Source: an uncultured Clostridium sp. (GTDB lineage Bacteria; Bacillota; Clostridia; Clostridiales; Clostridiaceae). Taken from it: 64,000 nucleotides of DNA. Where the stretch lies: NCBI RefSeq assembly GCF_910588715.1, contig NZ_CAJURG010000002.1:124001-188000 (forward strand), read 5' to 3'. Both the position numbers and the translations under genes were made by a program. Positions 59,264 to 64,000 of the stretch are shown here, piece after piece; the stretch's first letter is position 1, and each line of letters begins with the position of its first letter. A model generated the notes under the pieces. The model saw only the letters and a program-made list of their open reading frames with translations. It ran no database searches and was not told the DNA's origin.

Positions 59264-59908
59264 TTATTTAACATAAATATCTATAAATGCTTCATATCCT
59301 TCACTAACTAAGATTTCAACCATGTTTTCTGCATTACTTTCTTCTATAAAACTTCCAACTATAACTCTGTAAAATATCTTTTCTTCTATAATTTCAGAAT
59401 TAATATAACAATCATAACCTTTCTTTTTTAATTCTGATATTCTAATTTCAGCATTTTCCCTTTTAGAAAAGCTTCCTGTTATAACAACATAATATATTGA
59501 ATCTTTACTTATATTGCTTTGGCTTTTTTCAAAGGTACAAATAAATGTATCATATCCTAAATTATTTAACTCTTTTGCTCTAATATTTGCATTATCTTTT
59601 TCTTTAAAGCTTCCCACCACTACTCTATTAAACTTTTCTCCATTCACCATTTCTGTAACTATAAATGAATCATATCCTAATTTTTCCATTTCATTTATCA
59701 TATTTTCTGCATTAATTCTATTTTTAAAGCTTCCTACTATTACTCTATAATAAGTTTCCTTTTGTAATCTAGCAGCTAAATAAATATTTTGTACCTTTAA
59801 CTCTTTTTCACTTATTATATCTTTAGGTTTTTCTGTATATATAGTATTTATAAACAAAATAAATAGTATGCTAAAAATAATTCCTATTAACTTATAATTT
59901 TTTTTCAT
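59264..59908 (-). CDS. Membrane-anchored SPOR-repeat protein
   Basis: 214 residues. A short N-terminal membrane segment (about 7-24) precedes four tandem repeats of about 35-40 residues, each starting with an R/V-V-I-x-G-S-F strand, then NAE-type helix and a G-Y-D/E-x-F/Y strand (at about 55, 95, 140, 178). Two such repeats make one SPOR fold, so two SPOR domains are likely. SPOR domains bind septal glycan strands without stem peptides. The orientation places the repeats outside the membrane. Convergent with map; divergent from the sirtuin gene. Confidence 0.85.
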   Translation of the reverse strand: MKKNYKLIGIIFSILFILFINTIYTEKPKDIISEKELKVQNIYLAARLQKETYYRVIVGSFKNRINAENMINEMEKLGYDSFIVTEMVNGEKFNRVVVGSFKEKDNANIRAKELNNLGYDTFICTFEKSQSNISKDSIYYVVITGSFSKRENAEIRISELKKKGYDCYINSEIIEEKIFYRVIVGSFIEESNAENMVEILVSEGYEAFIDIYVK

Positions 59909-60054
59909 ATTATTTACCCTTTACTAATATAAATCCTCTGTTCATTATATGAATAAAATAAATAATGTTACCTAAAATTAAAGTATATTTACTAAATTCT
60001 TTTATTTAAATTAATTATGATATAATAAATAAAAATTTAAAGGAGAATATTTTA

Positions 60055-60792
60055 ATGGAAAATAAAATAGAACAACTAACAAAAATACTTAAAGAAAGCA
60101 ATAATATAGTTTTCTTTGGAGGTGCTGGAGTTTCTACTGAATCTGGAATTCCTGATTTTAGAAGCTCTAATGGACTATTTAATAAAAAACTTAATATAAC
60201 CTTTACTCCTGAACAATTAGTTTCTCATAGCTTTTATATTAAATATCCAGAAGAATTTTTTAATTTTTATAAATCCAACTTAATCTACCCTAAAGCTAAT
60301 CCAAATAAGGCTCACATAGCATTAGCTAAACTTGAAGAAATGGGAAAGCTAAAAGCTGTTATAACACAAAACATAGATGGACTCCATCAAGCTGCTGGTT
60401 CTAAAAATGTATTTGAACTTCATGGCTCTGTATTAAGAAATTACTGTGTAAAATGTCATGCCTTTTATGATGAAAATTTTATTTTAGAATCTACTGGAGT
60501 TCCAATCTGTAATAAATGTAATGGAAGCGTTAAACCAGATGTAGTTCTTTATGAAGAAGGACTAGATGATAATACTATTAGAGGTGCTATTAATGTAATT
60601 ACAAATGCTGATACCTTAATAATTGGAGGTACTTCTTTAGTTGTATACCCAGCTGCTGGACTTATTGATTATTTCAGAGGTAAAAATCTTATTCTTATAA
60701 ATAAAAGTTCAACTTCTGCTGATAACAAAGCTGATTTAGTTATTAATGATTCAATTGGTAAAGTATTAGATGAAGCTATTAGTAATTTATAA
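60055..60792 (+). CDS. NAD-dependent protein deacylase (sirtuin)
   Basis: 245 residues, the bacterial size. NAD-site motifs are FFGGAGVSTESGIPDFRSS (residues 20-38) and TQNIDGLH; the catalytic His is in ELHGS. The zinc site is CVKC (about residue 133) and CNKC (about 152). GGTSLVVYPAAGL lies near residue 190. It removes acyl groups from lysine with NAD use. AAGGAGAAT is just before the ATG. Monocistronic with its own terminator; no acyltransferase gene lies next to it. Confidence 0.95.
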   Translation: MENKIEQLTKILKESNNIVFFGGAGVSTESGIPDFRSSNGLFNKKLNITFTPEQLVSHSFYIKYPEEFFNFYKSNLIYPKANPNKAHIALAKLEEMGKLKAVITQNIDGLHQAAGSKNVFELHGSVLRNYCVKCHAFYDENFILESTGVPICNKCNGSVKPDVVLYEEGLDDNTIRGAINVITNADTLIIGGTSLVVYPAAGLIDYFRGKNLILINKSSTSADNKADLVINDSIGKVLDEAISNL

Positions 60793-60840
60793 AGTTATAT
60801 TTTATAACTAATGAAAAACTTAAATAATATAAATAAAAAA

Positions 60841-60875
60841 ATCCTAGTTTAAAATTATGAATTTTAAGCTAGGAT
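60841..60875. terminator. Bidirectional terminator between the sirtuin and the Cys-rich gene
   Basis: Arms ATCCTAG and CTAGGAT extended by TTTAAAATT / AATTTTAA, loop ATG, with T tracts on both sides. Confidence 0.88.
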
Positions 60876-60888
60876 ATTTTAAAATATA

Positions 60889-61341
60889 TTATTCAGCAGC
60901 TTTTTCTGAAGATTTTTCTATTTTATTAGCTTTTTCTTCATCTCTGCATTTAGTCTTAGTTTCTTCTTTCTTAGTATCTTTACACTTAGTTTCTTCTTTC
61001 TTTACTTCATCTTTGCATTTATCTTTACATTTTTCCTTGCACTTTTCTTCTTTTTTCTTTTCTTCTTTTTCTTTCTTTTTGCAAGGATTACTTGAAGTTT
61101 CTTCTACATCATAATTTGATGATTCCTTAGAAGTTTTTTTACAATTTTCTTCTGTACTCTTTTCTTCTGGAGCCTTTGAAGTTTCTTTTTCCTTCTTTTG
61201 CTCTTTATTTTCGGCAGGTGCTTCTATTGTAGCTTTATTACTGTCTGCTGGACTAGTACTTAAAGTTTGTGCATAAGTAGTAACACCTTCAACCATCATT
61301 AATGCAGAACATATTAATAATGATACAACTTTTTTCTTCAT
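60889..61341 (-). CDS. Secreted Lys/Glu/Cys-rich low-complexity protein
   Basis: 150 residues from the ATG at 61341 with GGAGG 9 bases upstream; a longer frame from 61392 lacks a binding site. A signal peptide (1-24, cut after TTYAQ) is followed by a region of Ser, Pro and Glu, and then about 70 residues made mostly of Lys, Glu and Cys with repeated KCK, CKEK, CKDK and KEETK units (at least ten cysteines). Such a charged, cysteine-bearing exported protein is not assigned to a family. It may be a cell-wall metal binder or a redox-linked matrix protein. The cysteines are strange for an extracellular anaerobe protein. Function unknown. Confidence 0.75.
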   Translation of the reverse strand: MKKKVVSLLICSALMMVEGVTTYAQTLSTSPADSNKATIEAPAENKEQKKEKETSKAPEEKSTEENCKKTSKESSNYDVEETSSNPCKKKEKEEKKKEEKCKEKCKDKCKDEVKKEETKCKDTKKEETKTKCRDEEKANKIEKSSEKAAE

Positions 61342-61454
61342 AAATTTTTCCTCCAATGTTTTCTTTAGTTTTATTACTCCTAAGTATTTCAAATTTAGTA
61401 TTACCCTTTTTAAGCCAAATTATAATTATTAAACACTTTAGTAAAGTATTAAAA

Positions 61455-62513
61455 TTATGATGTAAATAAATCTTTTTCAACCACTAATTTCTTTGATTTG
61501 TATAATATAGAAAATATATTTTCATCATAAACTAATATACCTAAATTTGTTCCAGAAAGCATTTTAGGAATCTTAACTCTAAATTTTCCATCCTCATTTG
61601 CTTGAGCTACTCCCAAAGTTCCCTCTTCAGACATAATAATTATATTACTATTTGGCAAAGTTCTCCCCTTGATATTATCATTACTAGATGTAACTTTATC
61701 TACCTTCAAACTAACATAATCTTCAAAATCAGAAATTACTTGAGTTGCTATCATTGCATGTTCAACTTTATTTAATTGAAGTTTAATTTCATTTTCTTCT
61801 ATTTTAAAATTTAAAACATTATCATTACTTACTTCTTGATAAGAACCTAAAATTTTATAATTATTATTATGTTTAAGTATAATTTCATTAATTAAATTTA
61901 TTTTATTTTCAAAAAAATTATAAGTATCAACATTTTTATTAATTGGATTGTACACTTTATTTACATATATTCTTGCTTTAGGTGCTAAACTTTTTATTTC
62001 TTCTATAATAGTTAAAAAATCTTTTGAAAAATTATTTATTTCATTTAAAATTTCATTTTTAATATTTTCACTATTTAAATGTTTACTTATTATAGAATCA
62101 AATTCTTCTTCATTATAATTTTTAATTAATTCTTTATCTATATTTAAGTTTTTCAATACAGAATTTAAAATATTATTTCCCCCAATTGATATTGTAATTA
62201 AATCTGCATCTTTTATTTTTTTCTTATTATTTTCTATTATATTTAATAAGTCAGAAGAATTTATTCCCTTTTCACTTAAATTATAATACTCTAAATTTTC
62301 ATTTAAAGAATATAAAAACTCCTTAATTAAAGAAACATATTTAACATCATAACTTTCTCTAGAATCTAAAGAAATCTCATCTCCTATTGCAATATATTTA
62401 TCTATTTTACACTCATTAATCTTACCATTAACTTGTGCAGCTAAAGGTATAGCTAACACAATAATTGCTATAATTATTATAAATACCAGTTTTAATCTAC
62501 AATTTATTCTCAC
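61455..62513 (-). CDS. SGNH-hydrolase-like exported protein with a degenerate active site
   Basis: 352 residues. A membrane anchor or signal (about 8-27) is followed by an SGNH fold: block I reads YIAIGDEISLDS (residues 40-51), where the catalytic Ser of GDS is Glu46; block III is ISIGGNNIL (residues 109-117), and the final His is in NKVEHAM (H252), where the usual Asp three before is Lys249. So two of three triad residues are changed and it is probably not an active hydrolase. A small C-terminal beta domain (about 275-350) resembles bacterial Ig-like domains. The ATG at 62513 has GGAGGAG upstream. A 17-base palindrome lies 26 bases above the start. Confidence 0.75.
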   Translation of the reverse strand: MRINCRLKLVFIIIIAIIVLAIPLAAQVNGKINECKIDKYIAIGDEISLDSRESYDVKYVSLIKEFLYSLNENLEYYNLSEKGINSSDLLNIIENNKKKIKDADLITISIGGNNILNSVLKNLNIDKELIKNYNEEEFDSIISKHLNSENIKNEILNEINNFSKDFLTIIEEIKSLAPKARIYVNKVYNPINKNVDTYNFFENKINLINEIILKHNNNYKILGSYQEVSNDNVLNFKIEENEIKLQLNKVEHAMIATQVISDFEDYVSLKVDKVTSSNDNIKGRTLPNSNIIIMSEEGTLGVAQANEDGKFRVKIPKMLSGTNLGILVYDENIFSILYKSKKLVVEKDLFTS

Positions 62514-62691
62514 AATTTCTCCTCCACATTTTACAACCCCTATAATTATTATAGGTGCTTTTTCTCTAAATTTATAGATTTTTTATGGTATTTTTTTCAA
62601 AATTTATCTACATAATAGTTGTATATTTTTTAAAATATTTTAAATTTCTACATATTATTTTTTATAATCAATAACTATATTAATAAAAAAT

Positions 62692-62732
62692 AAGCTACTA
62701 TAAGTAATTATATTTATTACCTATAGTAGCTT
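62692..62732 (-). terminator. Terminator of the MutS-like gene
   Basis: Arms AAGCTACTATA and TATAGTAGCTT, extended by GTAAT/ATTAC, followed on the minus strand by ATTTTTTATT. Confidence 0.88.
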
Positions 62733-62739
62733 AAAATTT

Positions 62740-64000
62740 TTACATATATTTTTCTAAAGTTTCAGCTCTATTATAAGATTTTTTTATTATTTCTTTTGGA
62801 TAACCTATATGTTCTAAAAGCTTAATGGCGTTACGTGTCTTAGATATTCCTCTTTTTAATTTATAATCAAAACTTAATCCCTTATTATCTACTTTTTCAC
62901 TAAAATAGAAAAAGTCATAATTTTCTTTAAGAATATCTGTAAGTTCCCTATCATGGGTTGCAACAATTGATATACTATCTTTGCTATTAATATATCTTAA
63001 TATTTCAGCAGAAGATGCTATTCTCTCAATTGGATTCGTTCCTCTAAATATTTCATCTATTGGACAAAATACAGGCAGCTCTAAATCTAATGCTTTAATT
63101 ATTCTAAGTAATGCTTCAGCTTCAGCCATATAATAACTTTTTCCTAAAGTAACATCATCACTTGGACTTATTGATGAAACTATGTTAAAAAAACAAGCTT
63201 CATATTTTTTAGTTAATGTAAAATTAAATGTTTGTGCAAATATAATATTAAGACCTATCATTCTTAAAAATGTGGATTTTCCAGCCATGTTTGTTCCTGT
63301 TAAAACAATTCCCCTTTTTTCAAAGCTTATTGAGTTTGGAACTGCATTCTTTATTAAAGGATGTACACCATCTACTATATTAATTCCTACTTTATCTACA
63401 AAGTTAGGCCTAGTATATTTGTCCTTTAACTCTTCTTTATATGATGCTATAGATATATAACTTTCTATTTCACCTATTAAATAATATAAATCTAAAATAT
63501 ACTCTCTTTTCTCATCTAATAAATTAGCAACTCTATAAAAAGCAGTTTCTTCTAATAAAAATGGAATAGTTAAAACTTCAAAAACCCCTCCACCTGTATT
63601 AGCTAATTGAATTGCTCTAGTGGCTCTATCAATTACCTTTAATTCCTTTAATAAATCTTTAATTTTATTATTATATTCTTCAATAACAGGATCATTTATA
63701 GCTTGAATCTTTTTTGCAGAAACTATAATATTTCTTAAATAAATTAAACCTTGAGATTTAACATTTTTTCTTTCCTTATCATTAATAAATACATTAACCC
63801 ATAATAGTATAAATGTACCTAAAAGCAACATCGGTTCCTTTAATAATATTGATAATATTATTGTTCCAAACATTAAAATTTTACCAAATAACATATATAA
63901 ATAGTATTTAACTTTATTTTCTTCTAAAGAATCCATTATCATATCTAAGAATGTATTTTTTTTATCATATCCTAGTTTAAAATAAACCATTTGAAGCTTT
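62740..64000 (-). CDS. Membrane MutS-family ATPase (5' end outside window)
   Basis: The frame is open from base 64000 to the stop at 62740, so at least 420 codons; an ATG at 63990 exists, but no binding site can be judged and the family is about 580-600 residues, so the true start is probably outside. Two membrane helices (about residues 30-50 and 53-70 from the ATG) precede the MutS core helices and the ATPase with LTGTNMAGKSTFLRMIGLN, DEIFRGTNPIER and VATHDREL. This is the membrane MutS-like group, without mismatch-recognition domain, and of unknown role. ATPase motifs are intact. Confidence 0.85.
   Translation of the reverse strand, partial: KLQMVYFKLGYDKKNTFLDMIMDSLEENKVKYYLYMLFGKILMFGTIILSILLKEPMLLLGTFILLWVNVFINDKERKNVKSQGLIYLRNIIVSAKKIQAINDPVIEEYNNKIKDLLKELKVIDRATRAIQLANTGGGVFEVLTIPFLLEETAFYRVANLLDEKREYILDLYYLIGEIESYISIASYKEELKDKYTRPNFVDKVGINIVDGVHPLIKNAVPNSISFEKRGIVLTGTNMAGKSTFLRMIGLNIIFAQTFNFTLTKKYEACFFNIVSSISPSDDVTLGKSYYMAEAEALLRIIKALDLELPVFCPIDEIFRGTNPIERIASSAEILRYINSKDSISIVATHDRELTDILKENYDFFYFSEKVDNKGLSFDYKLKRGISKTRNAIKLLEHIGYPKEIIKKSYNRAETLEKYM

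Noticed and set aside
61289..61480. 63-codon minus frame between the Cys-rich and SGNH-like genes
   Set aside because: Overlaps the start and signal peptide of the Cys-rich gene in another frame and lacks a binding site.
62539..62555. CCTATAATTATTATAGG palindrome before the SGNH-like gene
   Set aside because: Perfect 8-1-8 palindrome, but short and A/T-rich; it could be an operator or nothing, so not listed as a feature.
1..64000. CRISPR arrays, insertion sequences, prophage or integrase genes, rRNA genes, long direct repeats
   Set aside because: Looked for throughout on both strands by eye; nothing with repeat-spacer regularity, transposase motifs or attachment-site repeats was found, including around the tRNA-Leu gene.

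Overview
The window reads as part of the chromosome of an endospore-forming, low-G+C anaerobe of the genus Clostridium in the strict sense. The evidence is the very A+T-rich DNA and AT-biased codons, strong GGAGG-type ribosome binding sites, many sporulation genes (yqfC, yqfD, spoIIP, gpr, spoIIAA-spoIIAB-sigF, spoVAC-D-E), a class I heat-shock operon with a CIRCE element, and gene families common in clostridia (DUF3793, DUF2325, DUF4003, the GGGtGRT pair). The species cannot be fixed from sequence reading alone. Most genes lie on the minus strand, so the usual direction of reading is from high to low coordinates.

Region 1 (1-25.7 kb) is the conserved clostridial housekeeping and sporulation block. 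Read in transcription order (high to low coordinate) it runs comEC, holA, [rpsT on the plus strand], gpr, spoIIP, an unknown membrane-anchored protein, lepA, hemW, hrcA-grpE-dnaK-dnaJ, a ferredoxin-type nitrite/sulfite reductase, trmB, an O-antigen-ligase-like protein, prmA-rsmE-mtaB, a HIT protein, rpsU, a decayed yqeY, yqfC-yqfD and the HD phosphodiesterase yqfF (cut by the window edge). It covers translation, tRNA and rRNA modification, protein folding and spore formation. The yqeY copy is a clear pseudogene.

Region 2 (25.7-33.9 kb) looks like an iron/heme island. Three Fur-like operators sit in front of three transcription units: (a) YgbA-like, DUF454, a four-helix membrane protein with two membrane histidines, and a four-NEAT-domain surface protein; (b) a heterodimeric exporter-type ABC pair; (c) DUF3793-DUF2325. 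Together they suggest an iron-responsive heme or metallophore capture and transport module with several parts of unknown function. This is the best candidate for an undescribed system in the window.

Region 3 (34-43 kb) returns to sporulation: a DUF1540 miniprotein, spoVAC-D-E, the spoIIA operon with sigF, a Lon-like protease whose ATPase P-loop appears lost, deoC, a DUF4003 protein and a free-standing aspartate kinase.

Region 4 (43.8-64 kb) is a mixed accessory and metabolic stretch: an ArsC/Spx-like protein, a GNAT acetyltransferase, the strongly codon-optimised NifU-like/GGGtGRT pair behind a promoter with two dyads, a ZIP metal transporter, tRNA-Leu(CAA), an MgtC-like protein with an apparent start-region frameshift, an S66 peptidase, a YtrA-type regulator with its ABC transporter and a perfect palindromic operator, several DUF proteins, a nitroreductase, a second ABC-2 pair, YdcF, methionine aminopeptidase with a SEC-C motif, a SPOR-repeat protein, a sirtuin, a secreted Cys/Lys/Glu-rich protein, a degenerate SGNH-fold protein and a membrane MutS-like ATPase cut by the window edge. 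No rRNA, CRISPR array, insertion sequence, prophage or plasmid origin was seen.
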